DNA from: RHKX01 sp963745755 | Lineage (GTDB): Bacteria > Actinomycetota > Thermoleophilia > Solirubrobacterales > 70-9 | Direction: 5' to 3' | Length of the DNA stretch: 64,000 bases | NCBI GenBank assembly: GCA_963745755.1 | Contig: CAVUYP010000001.1 | Span: forward strand, 2,666,001-2,730,000 | Shown: in pieces, positions 32,398 to 43,752 of the stretch | How positions within the stretch are numbered: position 1 is the stretch's first letter | How the letters are laid out: each line of letters begins with the position of its first letter | The notes under the pieces: model-generated | Told to the model about the DNA's origin: nothing | Databases searched by the model: none | Seen by the model: the letters and a program-made list of their open reading frames with translations, nothing else | Program-made: the position numbers and the translations under genes

Positions 32398-33302
32398 GCG
32401 CCGGCAAGAAGCTCGGGATCGTCTTCGGTGGCTACGCGCTGCTGCTGATCGCGATCGGCGTGATCTTCGGCAGCGACGGCAAGAACGACGCGTTCCAGCC
32501 GCAGAACGAGTTCAAGCTCGACAGCTGGGTCAGCATCCACATCGCCGGCATCGACCTCAGCATCAACAAGGCCGTCCTCTACATCGTCCTCGCCTCGGTG
32601 ATCACCTGCTTCGCGATGGTCTGGATCGCGAAGCGGATGCAGGCCCGCCCGAACAAGACCCAGATCGCCGTCGAGGGCATCTACGACCTGATCCGCCGCC
32701 AGATCGTCACCGACAACCTCGACGAGAAGATGGCAGCGAAGTGGTTCCCGTTCCTGGCGACGCTGTTCTTCTTCATCCTCTTCTCGAACATCATCGGCCT
32801 GATCCCGCTGCCGACGAACACCGAGCACCCGATCGACATCTTCGGCGTCGAGGTGCCGAGCTTCGCCCTCTACGCGGCGACCGCCAACATCTCGATCCCG
32901 CTCGTCCTCACCCTGGTCGTCTGGATCGGCTACAACGCCGAGGGGATCAGGACCCACGGGTTCTTCAAGTACTTCAAGACCTGGCTGCCGGCCGGCATCG
33001 AGGACATGCCGGGCGCCTTCAAGGCGTTCGTGTTCGGCATCGAGGTGATCTCGCACACCGTCCGGCTCGTTTCGCTCTCGGTACGACTCTTCGCCAACAT
33101 CCTCGCCGGCCACCTGCTGCTGCTGTTCATGGGCGGCGGCCTCGCGGTGCTGCTCGGGATCGCGGCGCTCGGGGTCCTGACGTTCCCGATGGCGTTCGCG
33201 TTCTACGTCTTCGAGATCGTCATCGTCGCCGGCCTGCAGGCATTCATCTTCGCGATTCTCACCGCAATCTACCTCGGGGGCGCGACCTCCGAGGGTCACT
33301 AG
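32394..33302 (+). CDS. atpB: ATP synthase Fo subunit a
   Basis: 302 aa, about 40-50 residues longer than many a subunits because of an N-terminal span (KLGIVFGGYALLLIAIGVIFG) and a long loop. The essential arginine is in LSVRLFANILAGHLLLLFMGGG, which faces the c-ring carboxylate during proton passage. Other family features are FFFILFSNIIGLIPLPTN and the terminal FEIVIVAGLQAFIFAILTAIYL. GTG 32394 overlaps the AtpI-like stop. Confidence 0.97.
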   Translation: MSAGKKLGIVFGGYALLLIAIGVIFGSDGKNDAFQPQNEFKLDSWVSIHIAGIDLSINKAVLYIVLASVITCFAMVWIAKRMQARPNKTQIAVEGIYDLIRRQIVTDNLDEKMAAKWFPFLATLFFFILFSNIIGLIPLPTNTEHPIDIFGVEVPSFALYAATANISIPLVLTLVVWIGYNAEGIRTHGFFKYFKTWLPAGIEDMPGAFKAFVFGIEVISHTVRLVSLSVRLFANILAGHLLLLFMGGGLAVLLGIAALGVLTFPMAFAFYVFEIVIVAGLQAFIFAILTAIYLGGATSEGH

Positions 33303-33319
33303 GAAAAGGAGTCAATTCA

Positions 33320-33595
33320 ATGGATCCAGTGCTTCTGGCACAGGCCGCCCAGGCGGTGACCGATACCGGAGTCACCGATGCTGGCAAGGCGATCGCGCTC
33401 GGCGTCGGCGCCGGGCTCGGCTCGATCGGAGCCGGCATCGGCATCGGCGTGATCTTCGGTTCGGAGATCCAGGCCGTCGCCCGCCAGCCGGAGATGAAGG
33501 ACGAGCTGCAGAGCATCCGCTGGCTCGGCTTCGCGCTCACCGAGGCCGTCGCCTTCTACACGTTCATCTTCGGCCTGATCGCGTTCTTCCTCTAG
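33320..33595 (+). CDS. atpE: ATP synthase Fo subunit c
   Basis: 91 aa hairpin of two membrane helices with an N-terminal extension of about 20 residues. Helix 1 has the glycine-rich GVGAGLGSIGAGIGIG needed for ring packing, the polar loop is RQPE (55-58), and the proton-carrying carboxylate is Glu75 in LGFALTEAVAFYTFIFGL. The sequence lacks the extra Gln/Ser-type ligands of sodium-driven rings, so protons are the likely ion. A strong Shine-Dalgarno AAAAGGAG precedes the ATG, as expected for a subunit made in excess. Confidence 0.98.
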   Translation: MDPVLLAQAAQAVTDTGVTDAGKAIALGVGAGLGSIGAGIGIGVIFGSEIQAVARQPEMKDELQSIRWLGFALTEAVAFYTFIFGLIAFFL

Positions 33596-33599
33596 GCCT

Positions 33600-34202
33600 G
33601 TGGAGTTCGTCGGCGACATAACCGGCCTCGTCCTCACGGCCGCCACCGAAGGTGGCGAGGAGGGGGGAGGCAGCTTCCTGGTCCAGCCCGGCATCGGGCT
33701 GATGATCTGGACCCTGCTCGCGTTCGTGATCACGATGTGGGTGCTCTCGAAGTTCGCGTTCCCGCGGATCACGCAGGCGCTCGAGGAGCGGGCCGAGAAG
33801 GTCAACAGCAACATCGACGAGTCGGAGCGCCTGCGCGCCGAGGCCGACGAGCTGCTCACCGAGTACCGCCAGCGGCTCACCGAAGCCCGCGAGCAGGCGG
33901 ACGACATCATGGCCCGCTCCCGCAAGGCCAGCGACGCCGCCCGGTCGGAGGCGGTCGCCGAGGGCAAGGCCAGACACGACGAGCTCGTCGCCGCCGCCCG
34001 CAAGGACATCGAGGCCGAGACGCGGCGCTCGCTGGAGCAGATCCGCAAGGAGGTCGCCGACCTGACCGTGCTCGCGACCGAGAAGGTCGCCCGCAAATCG
34101 CTGACCGCCGAGGACCAGAAGCGCCTCGTCGAGGACGCCCTCGCCGAGGTCGACTTCAGCGCCCTCGCCGGCGACGACGCCGGCGGAGCGTCGAGGAACT
34201 AG
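33600..34202 (+). CDS. atpF: ATP synthase Fo subunit b
   Basis: 200 aa. One membrane span near 30-50 (GIGLMIWTLLAFVITMWVLSKFAF), then a long charged coiled coil (ALEERAEKVNSNIDESERLRAEADELL... ) forming the peripheral stalk that holds F1 to Fo. GTG 33600 lies five bases after the atpE stop. The extended N-terminus before the span (EFVGDITGLVLTAATEGGEEGGGS) is on the outer side. Confidence 0.96.
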   Translation: MEFVGDITGLVLTAATEGGEEGGGSFLVQPGIGLMIWTLLAFVITMWVLSKFAFPRITQALEERAEKVNSNIDESERLRAEADELLTEYRQRLTEAREQADDIMARSRKASDAARSEAVAEGKARHDELVAAARKDIEAETRRSLEQIRKEVADLTVLATEKVARKSLTAEDQKRLVEDALAEVDFSALAGDDAGGASRN

Positions 34203-34206
34203 GACG

Positions 34207-34740
34207 ATGGAGGAGGTAGCCCGGGTCTACAGCGAGGCGTTGTTCGACGTCGCCAGAGAGCACGACGCTCTCGACGAGATCCGCGAACAGCTCGGCGAGA
34301 TCGCCGACGCGATCGCGGCCGATCGCGACCTGCAGGTGTTCTTCTTCAGCCCCTACTTCTCCTCGGCCGAGAAGCGCGACGGGATCGGCAAGACGATCAG
34401 CGGCGCCGACCCGGAGCTCGTCAACTTCCTCGAGCTGCTCGCCGAAAAGCACCGGATGCCGGCGCTGTTTCGGATCCGCCGCCGCTTCGACGAGCTCTGG
34501 GACGTCGAGAACGAGCGGCTCGAGGTGACCCTGACCAGCGCGATCGAGCTCGACCCGTCGGTCGTCGAGTCGGTCGGCGCCGAGATCGAGCGCAAGACCG
34601 GCAAGACGATCGACCTGAACAGCAGGGTCGACGAGTCGATCATCGGCGGCCTCGTGCTGCAGGTCGGCAACCGGGTGCTCGACGCGAGCATCCGCAACCG
34701 GCTCGAGAAGCTGCGCCGCGAGGTGGCGCAGGCGGCATGA
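34207..34740 (+). CDS. atpH: ATP synthase F1 subunit delta
   Basis: 177 aa, standard length. ARVYSEALFDVAREHDALDEI is the N-terminal helical domain that caps the alpha subunits; ETGKTIDLNSRVDESIIGGLVLQVGNRVLDASIRNRLEKLR-type residues (KTGKTIDLNSRVDESIIGGL) close the protein and match the family signature. It links F1 to the b-subunit stalk. Not fused to b, unlike in mycobacteria, where AtpFH is a fusion. ATG 34207 has only four bases after the atpF stop. Confidence 0.96.
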   Translation: MEEVARVYSEALFDVAREHDALDEIREQLGEIADAIAADRDLQVFFFSPYFSSAEKRDGIGKTISGADPELVNFLELLAEKHRMPALFRIRRRFDELWDVENERLEVTLTSAIELDPSVVESVGAEIERKTGKTIDLNSRVDESIIGGLVLQVGNRVLDASIRNRLEKLRREVAQAA

Positions 34741-34807
34741 CCGGCCCGGACACGGCAACCGACAGACTTCAGACACGAACTTCGAAAGACAAGGAGCGTT
34801 AGAGCAG

Positions 34808-36469
<1,662 letters not shown>

Positions 36470-36475
36470 GCGATC

Positions 36476-37402
36476 ATGGCTACCCAGAAGGAAGTCAAGA
36501 ACCGGATCAGCTCCGTCAAGAACATCCGCAAGATCACGCGGGCGATGGAGATGGTGGCCGCTGCACGGTTGCGCCGGGCCGAGCAGCGGATCGACCAGAT
36601 GCGCCCCTACGCGCAGGCGATCCGCCGGGTCACCCAGCAGGTTGCCGACGCCGCCGGCCAGGGCGGCAACCGGGTCGCGCTGCTGCAGCAGCGCGAGGAC
36701 GTCAAGCGGGTCGGGATCATCCTCGTCACCGGCGACCGCGGACTTGCCGGATCGTTCAACACCCAGATCATCCGCGCCGGTGCCCAGCTCCAGCGCGAGG
36801 TCGAGGCCGAGGGCACCGACGTCGCCTACTTCGTCGTCGGTCGCCGCGGCAACTCGGCGCTGAGCTTCCGCGGCGAGGACGTCGAGGGCTCGTTCACCGG
36901 CTTCACCGACCAGCCGGCGTTCGCCGACGCGCGCGAGATCGGCGACCGGCTCTCGGCCGCCTACGTCGACGAGGAGATCGACCGCGTCGAGCTGATCTAC
37001 AACCGCTACGTCTCGCCGCTGACGCAGTACGTGCGCAGGCATACGCTGCTGCCGCTGCAGGAGGCCGAGGTCTTCGGCGAGGGGATCCCGGAGCCGGAGA
37101 AGCCGGTCGATCCCGAGCTCGCCGAGGCGCACCAGCGCGCCGAGTGGATCTACGAGCCCGATCCCGAGGACGCCCTGCGGGCGCTGTTCGAGGAGTACGT
37201 GAATCTTTCCGTCTACCGGGCTCTGCTCGAGTCGGCGGCATCCGAGCACGGCGCCCGGATGACGGCGATGCGCAGCGCCGCCGAGAACGCCGGCGACATG
37301 ATCGACCGGCTGACGCTGGAGATGAACCGGGTCCGGCAGGCCGAGATCACCCAGGAGATCCTCGAGGTGGTCGGCGGCGCCGAGGCACTCGGCGGCTCTT
37401 GA
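36476..37402 (+). CDS. atpG: ATP synthase F1 subunit gamma
   Basis: 308 aa. N-terminal coiled-coil helix EVKNRISSVKNIRKITRAMEMVAAARLRRAEQRI and C-terminal helix MRSAAENAGDMIDRLTLEMNRVRQAEITQEILEVVGGAEAL form the rotor shaft. The middle Rossmann-like part includes IILVTGDRGLAGSFNTQI. A short insertion around EGIPEPEKPVDPELAEAHQ is specific to this branch. ATG is six bases after the atpA stop. Confidence 0.97.
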   Translation: MATQKEVKNRISSVKNIRKITRAMEMVAAARLRRAEQRIDQMRPYAQAIRRVTQQVADAAGQGGNRVALLQQREDVKRVGIILVTGDRGLAGSFNTQIIRAGAQLQREVEAEGTDVAYFVVGRRGNSALSFRGEDVEGSFTGFTDQPAFADAREIGDRLSAAYVDEEIDRVELIYNRYVSPLTQYVRRHTLLPLQEAEVFGEGIPEPEKPVDPELAEAHQRAEWIYEPDPEDALRALFEEYVNLSVYRALLESAASEHGARMTAMRSAAENAGDMIDRLTLEMNRVRQAEITQEILEVVGGAEALGGS

Positions 37403-37438
37403 GAGCGAACTTGAACACGACTGAGCTAGGAGAAACGA

Positions 37439-38935
<1,497 letters not shown>

Positions 38936-38938
38936 CCC

Positions 38939-39376
38939 ATGGCCGAGGAGTCGACGACATTCAGGGCCGAGGTCCTCACCCCGCACGGCAGGGTCTACGA
39001 CGGTGAGATGTACCAGGTCTCCGTCCGCACCGTCGCCGGCGAGGTCGGGATCAGGGCGCGGCACGCGCCGATGCTGGCCCGGCTCGTCCCGCACGAGATG
39101 CGGCTGTTCGAGAGCGAGTCCGACTTCGGTGCCGGCGACGGCGCCAAGCGCTACGCCGCCGCCGAGGGTTGGATGGAGGTCTTCGCCAACAAGGTGACGG
39201 TTCTCGTCACCGAGGCCGTCGAGCCGGGTGCACTCGACGCCGCCGACCTCAAGGCCAGGATCGAGGATGCCGAAGGAAGGCTCGAGGAGGCCGAGGAGGA
39301 CTCGGCCGCCCACCGGACGGCAGAACAGGACAAGGTCAGGGCCGAGGCATTCTTGGAGATCGCAACAGGGCACTAG
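38939..39376 (+). CDS. atpC: ATP synthase F1 subunit epsilon
   Basis: 145 aa. N-terminal beta-sandwich (FRAEVLTPHGRVYDGEMYQVSVRTVAGEVGIRARHAPML) that binds gamma and the c-ring, and a C-terminal helical hairpin (DLKARIEDAEGRLEEAEEDSAAHRTAEQDK) that can extend to block rotation. It completes an operon in the order a-c-b-delta-alpha-gamma-beta-epsilon. The 3' end overlaps the start region of the lipoprotein gene. Confidence 0.96.
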   Translation: MAEESTTFRAEVLTPHGRVYDGEMYQVSVRTVAGEVGIRARHAPMLARLVPHEMRLFESESDFGAGDGAKRYAAAEGWMEVFANKVTVLVTEAVEPGALDAADLKARIEDAEGRLEEAEEDSAAHRTAEQDKVRAEAFLEIATGH

Positions 39377-40611
39377 TCGGGGCCGTCCTCGCGGCGCTGC
39401 TCGCCTGTGCGATCGCCGGCTGCGGCGGCAGCGGCGACGGCGGCGGCAGCGGCGACGGCAAGGTCTCGATCAGCGCCGAGATGGGCCCGAAGGGCGATCC
39501 GGCGCTGGTCAAGGGCGATCCGCAGGCGGGGCATGCCGACCAGCGGGTGCCGATCACCGCCAAGGGCGTGCCGACGGCGATCTACACGGCGCCGGTCCGC
39601 GAGGCGAACGACGGAATGCGGGTCCGCGCGATCGCGACGGTGACGCTGACGAAGTGCGCGATAACCGACTACCTGCCCAATCAGCGCGCCCACACCGCCT
39701 GCCAGGGGACCGGGCACTACGGCTACGACCCGGTCCGGATCGAGACCGCGTTCAAGCTCGTCGGCGGTGACGAGCAGCCGGATCTGAACGGTCCGAGCCA
39801 GACGCTCGGGCAGACGGTGACGACGAAGTGCACCACGGCGGTCCACCACTGCTCGATCTCGCAGGACTACGAGGAGATCCTCGACGATGCCGAGATCGCG
39901 GCGGTCCGCAGGGAGGGGAAGTTCAACTGGATCGTCTTCGAGGCGACCGCGTCGGCCCCGCAGGCGGCCGGCTGTTCGCCGCCGAAGCCGTCGCGCTGCA
40001 ACGTCCTCGCCGTCGAGACCCAGAAGGGCACGGCGATGTACTGGATCCAGGCCGACGGCGACATCGCCGAGCCGGACGGGACGCTGCCGCGCGACGCGAC
40101 CGCGGCGACCGACACGATCGACGTCCTGCCCAACCACACGAACAAGAACAAGGTCCGGCAGGTCGTCTACAGCGTTGAGCTCGGCCCCGGCGATCCGATC
40201 GACGGGCTCGTCGATCAGCAGATGGAGATCGACTCGCTGGTCAACGTCAGCGAGAAGCTGCCGCAGGCCCCCGACGTCGCCGGCTACGTCGTCCTCAGCG
40301 ACAGCCCGACGGGGATCAACGGCCGGTTTCTGATCAGCAACACCTACGACACCGGCAAGACCGGCAACAACGGCGGCAACTGCGACGGCACCTGCAAGCT
40401 GACGACGCCGGCCGCCGTCACCTCGGTCCTGCAGTGCGACGCCGACGCCGGCCGTCGCTACGTCAACCTCGTCCTGGCGAGCTCGCGGGCGGCGGCGAAG
40501 CCGGGCGAGGTCGTCGAGATCGCCGACGGCGGCTACATTCAGGTGACCCGCGCCTACCCGGCCGAGGCGAACGAGGACCCGCGGCGGAACCCCGCCAGCT
40601 GCCGGGAGTGA
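39349..40611 (+). CDS. Secreted lipoprotein of unknown function; start codon unclear
   Basis: About 420 aa. A lipoprotein signal is clear: RNR, then ALVGAVLAALLACAIAGC with lipobox I-A-G-C, followed by a Gly/Ser linker. The mature part has at least seven further cysteines (LTKCAITDYL, TACQGTGHYGY, TTKCTTAVHHC, NCDGTCKL, LQCDADAG) that probably pair outside the cell. No known domain recognised. No ATG, GTG or TTG lies in frame near the signal; ATT 39349 is the nearest possible start and is tentative. It overlaps the atpC 3' end, so expression may depend on the atp operon. Confidence 0.65.
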   Translation: MLGDRNRALVGAVLAALLACAIAGCGGSGDGGGSGDGKVSISAEMGPKGDPALVKGDPQAGHADQRVPITAKGVPTAIYTAPVREANDGMRVRAIATVTLTKCAITDYLPNQRAHTACQGTGHYGYDPVRIETAFKLVGGDEQPDLNGPSQTLGQTVTTKCTTAVHHCSISQDYEEILDDAEIAAVRREGKFNWIVFEATASAPQAAGCSPPKPSRCNVLAVETQKGTAMYWIQADGDIAEPDGTLPRDATAATDTIDVLPNHTNKNKVRQVVYSVELGPGDPIDGLVDQQMEIDSLVNVSEKLPQAPDVAGYVVLSDSPTGINGRFLISNTYDTGKTGNNGGNCDGTCKLTTPAAVTSVLQCDADAGRRYVNLVLASSRAAAKPGEVVEIADGGYIQVTRAYPAEANEDPRRNPASCRE

Positions 40612-40633
40612 CCGGCACCTCTACGCTTTCGGA

Positions 40634-41734
40634 ATGCAGGAGCGTCTCCTCGCCGAGAAGCTGATCGGCTACGACACCTCCACCCCCGAGGGGGTGAGGC
40701 TCTGCGCCGGCTTCATCAAGGGCTGGTTCGAGGCCCGCGACATCCCGACCCGCCAGCTCACCGTCCGCGACCTGCCGATCGTCATCGCCGAGGTCGGGCC
40801 ACCGGAGCTGCCGCCGATCATCTTCCACGGCCACATCGACGTCGTCCCCGGCCGGCCCGGCCAGTTCGATCCGATCGTCGACGGCGATCGCCTCTACGGG
40901 CGCGGGGCCTACGACATGAAGGGCGCGGCGGCGGCGATGATGCTGGCGCTTGCCGACCTGCGCGACCAGGGCGATGTCCGGATCGTGCTCGCGTTCGTTC
41001 CCGACGAGGAGACCGAGGAGGAGTTCGACCGCGGCACCGAGGTCCTCGTCGACGCCGGCTACACCGGCCGGTTCGCGATAACCGGCGAGCCGACCGACAT
41101 GCTGATCGGCGTCGCCGCGAAGGGGGTGATGGCGCTGCGTATCGAGGTCGGCGGCAGGGCCGCGCACAGCTCGACGCCCTGGAAGGGCGACAACGCGATC
41201 ATCAAGGCGATCTCGGTATTCCGCGGGATCGAGTCGCTACCGTTCTCGCTGCAGTCTTCCGAGCTCTTCGACCGCCCGTCGATCAACCTCGGCCGGATCA
41301 TGGGCGGAGATGCCTTGAACAAAGTGCCCGACACCTGCGTTATCGACGTCGATATCCGCTACCTGCCCGAGCAGGACCCGGCAGCGATCCTCGAGCAGAT
41401 CGCCTCGATTCCCGATACCGACGTCGTCTCAACCTTCCGCTGGCCGCCGGTCGACGTCGATCCGACCTCGCCCTACGTCCGCGCGCTCGGCGACGCCGCC
41501 CGGCCCAACCACGGCGACGAGGTGACCAGCATCGGCCGTGACGGTGCATCCGACGCCGTCGCCTTCATCCGCGCCGGCACTCCCGCCGTCGAGTTCGGAC
41601 CGGTCGGCTCCGGCCATCACGGGCCCGAGGAGTGGGCATCGATCGCCTCGCTCACCGCCTACCGGCGGACGCTCTGCGACTTCGCCCGGCGCGCGCCGCT
41701 CCCGCGCCGGCCGGCCGGGGAGGTGATCCGGTGA
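40634..41734 (+). CDS. M20-family metallopeptidase (ArgE/DapE/ACY1-like)
   Basis: 366 aa. Metal ligands follow the M20 pattern: IIFHGHIDVVPG (His, Asp), GRGAYDMKGAAAAM (bridging Asp), VPDEETEEE (catalytic Glu and ligand Glu), and a late GPVGSGHHGPEEWA (His). The dimerisation domain sits between about 165 and 280 (GVMALRIEVGGRAAHSSTPWKGDNAI). Substrates in the family range from acetylornithine and succinyl-diaminopimelate to peptides; I cannot choose. ATG has TACGCT six bases upstream (40622-40627). Overlaps the next gene by 4 bases. Confidence 0.9.
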   Translation: MQERLLAEKLIGYDTSTPEGVRLCAGFIKGWFEARDIPTRQLTVRDLPIVIAEVGPPELPPIIFHGHIDVVPGRPGQFDPIVDGDRLYGRGAYDMKGAAAAMMLALADLRDQGDVRIVLAFVPDEETEEEFDRGTEVLVDAGYTGRFAITGEPTDMLIGVAAKGVMALRIEVGGRAAHSSTPWKGDNAIIKAISVFRGIESLPFSLQSSELFDRPSINLGRIMGGDALNKVPDTCVIDVDIRYLPEQDPAAILEQIASIPDTDVVSTFRWPPVDVDPTSPYVRALGDAARPNHGDEVTSIGRDGASDAVAFIRAGTPAVEFGPVGSGHHGPEEWASIASLTAYRRTLCDFARRAPLPRRPAGEVIR

Positions 41735-43752
41735 GCGACGACGAGCGGTCCGAGGAGGACGAGAGCGCCGCCGGCCCGCCCTCCGAGCACGAGGAGAAGG
41801 GCCTCGGGCTGACCGAGGAGTTCGCCCGTCTCGAGGAGGAGATCCGCCGCGAGGTCGGCGGCGAGCCCGCGGCCGATCAGCCGAGGGCCGAGCAGCCCGC
41901 CGCGGAGCCGCCGGCCGCCGAGCCTGCGGCCGAGGAGCCCGCCGATCTCGACGCCGACGCCGGCCCGGCCGCCGGCGAGTGGACCGCGCCCGCGGCCCCG
42001 CCGCCCGGCGGCGAGACCGAGGAGTGGGCCGTCGAGGCCGAGGGCGACGCCGAGCCCGGCGAATCGCCGGCTGTGGAGGAGCCCGAGTCGGCCGCCGAGG
42101 CGCCGGAGGAGGGGCCCGAGCCCGAGCCGGTCGCCGCCGCGCCCGAGCCCGCCGAGGAGCACACCGTCGTCCGCCGCGGCCCGCCGCCGGTGCCGGTCGC
42201 CGCCGCGGCCTACGGCGAGCCGGAGGAGGATCCGGAGATCAAGACCCCGGCGCTCTGGTGGCGGTTCCTGATGGCCTCGGTGCTGATCGTCGTCAGCGTC
42301 GCCACCGCGGTTTCGGTCTCGTCGCTCTTGCTGCTCACCGACGTCGCCGCGAAGCTGAAGCCGATCCCGGGCCTGCAGGACAAGCTCGCCTCGATCGATC
42401 CCGGTGACCCGCAGACGATCCTGATCGTCGGCTCCGACAAGCGAACCAACATCGAGGGCGACACCGGCCGATCCGACACGACGATGCTGCTCCGCGTCGA
42501 TCCCGAGACCAAGGTCCTGTCGCTGTTCTCGTTGCCGCGCGACCTCAAGGTCAGCATCCCGGGCTACGGCGTCGGCAAGCTCAACGAGGCCTACGCCGCC
42601 GGCGGCGTCAAGAAGACCCTCGAGACGGTCCAGGACCTGACCGGGATCAAGGTCAACCACGTCGTCAACGTCGACTTCAACGGGTTCGCGAAGGCCGTCG
42701 ACGCGATCGGCTGCGTCTACGTCGACGTCGATCGCCACTACTTCAACGACAACTCGACGGCGCTGAGCTCGCTCGACACGTTCGCGGCGATCAACGTCAA
42801 CGCCGGCTATCAGCGGCTCTGCGGCCAGAACGCCCTCGACTACGTCCGCTACCGGCACACCGACACCGACATCGTCCGCGCCGCCCGCCAGCAGGACTTC
42901 CTCCGCAACGCCCGCCAGCAGGTGCCGGTCAGCGAGGTCCTGCCGATCGTCGGCGGCGACACCGGCAGCAACCTGATCGACATCTTCACCAAGTACACGT
43001 CGTCCGACATCGACAGCCCGGCGCAGATGATCGGGGCGCTGAAGTCGTTCCTGTCCGTCAAGGACGTGCCGATCAACCAGATCAGCTTCGACGGCGAGCT
43101 CGGCCCGAGCTACGTGACGGCGACGCCGGAGCAGATCAACAAGGCCGTCGACGAGTTCCTCAACGGCAAGGACACGAAGGGCCCGACCGGCGGCAAGAAC
43201 GGGACCAAGAAGCGCAAGGACACGGGCGGATCCGGTTCGAAGTCGAAGTCGAAGGTCAAGAAGGCGGACCCGACCGACGGCGCCAACGTGATCCCGACCT
43301 CCGAGGTGCTCGACCCGACGACCGGGGTCAACAAGTTCGACGCGTTCGGCAGGACCTCGGCCCGGCGGCTCAAGCTCCCGATCTGGGTGCCGACCGTCGT
43401 CGCCCCGGGATCGAGCTACAGCCCCGACTCGCGCCAGTACGACATCAAGGACGAGGACGACAAGAAGCAGCCCGCCTACAAGCTCGTGATCGAGTACAGC
43501 GAGCCCGATCGGCTACCCGAGTACTACGGGGTGCAGGGCACGAGCTGGTCGGACCCGCCGATCCTCAAGGATCCCTCCGAGACCCGCGAGGTCGACGGCC
43601 GCGATTACAACATCTACTACGACGGCGACCGCGTTCGCATGGTCGCCTTCCACGACGGCAACGACTCCTACTGGGTCAGCAACACCCTCCTGCAGACGCT
43701 CGATGAGTCGCAGATGCTGGCGATCGCCGAGAGCATGAAGGAAGTGAAATGA
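41731..43752 (+). CDS. LytR-CpsA-Psr (LCP) family glycopolymer ligase with long acidic N-terminus
   Basis: 673 aa from GTG 41731. Residues 1-172 are cytoplasmic, acidic and Ala/Glu/Pro-rich. One span at about 175-203 (WWRFLMASVLIVVSVATAVSVSS). The LCP domain (about 220-400) has LIVGSDKR, GRSDTTMLLRVD, LFSLPRDLKVSIPGYGVGKLN and DYVRYRHTDTDIVRAARQQ, with the Asp and Arg residues that bind the polyprenyl pyrophosphate. A Lys/Gly-rich linker (GPTGGKNGTKKRKDTGGSGS) leads to an extracellular C-terminal domain of unknown type (505-673). LCP proteins attach polymers such as teichoic acid or arabinogalactan to peptidoglycan; the WecA-like and sugar-nucleotide genes nearby fit. Confidence 0.9.
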   Translation: MSDDERSEEDESAAGPPSEHEEKGLGLTEEFARLEEEIRREVGGEPAADQPRAEQPAAEPPAAEPAAEEPADLDADAGPAAGEWTAPAAPPPGGETEEWAVEAEGDAEPGESPAVEEPESAAEAPEEGPEPEPVAAAPEPAEEHTVVRRGPPPVPVAAAAYGEPEEDPEIKTPALWWRFLMASVLIVVSVATAVSVSSLLLLTDVAAKLKPIPGLQDKLASIDPGDPQTILIVGSDKRTNIEGDTGRSDTTMLLRVDPETKVLSLFSLPRDLKVSIPGYGVGKLNEAYAAGGVKKTLETVQDLTGIKVNHVVNVDFNGFAKAVDAIGCVYVDVDRHYFNDNSTALSSLDTFAAINVNAGYQRLCGQNALDYVRYRHTDTDIVRAARQQDFLRNARQQVPVSEVLPIVGGDTGSNLIDIFTKYTSSDIDSPAQMIGALKSFLSVKDVPINQISFDGELGPSYVTATPEQINKAVDEFLNGKDTKGPTGGKNGTKKRKDTGGSGSKSKSKVKKADPTDGANVIPTSEVLDPTTGVNKFDAFGRTSARRLKLPIWVPTVVAPGSSYSPDSRQYDIKDEDDKKQPAYKLVIEYSEPDRLPEYYGVQGTSWSDPPILKDPSETREVDGRDYNIYYDGDRVRMVAFHDGNDSYWVSNTLLQTLDESQMLAIAESMKEVK

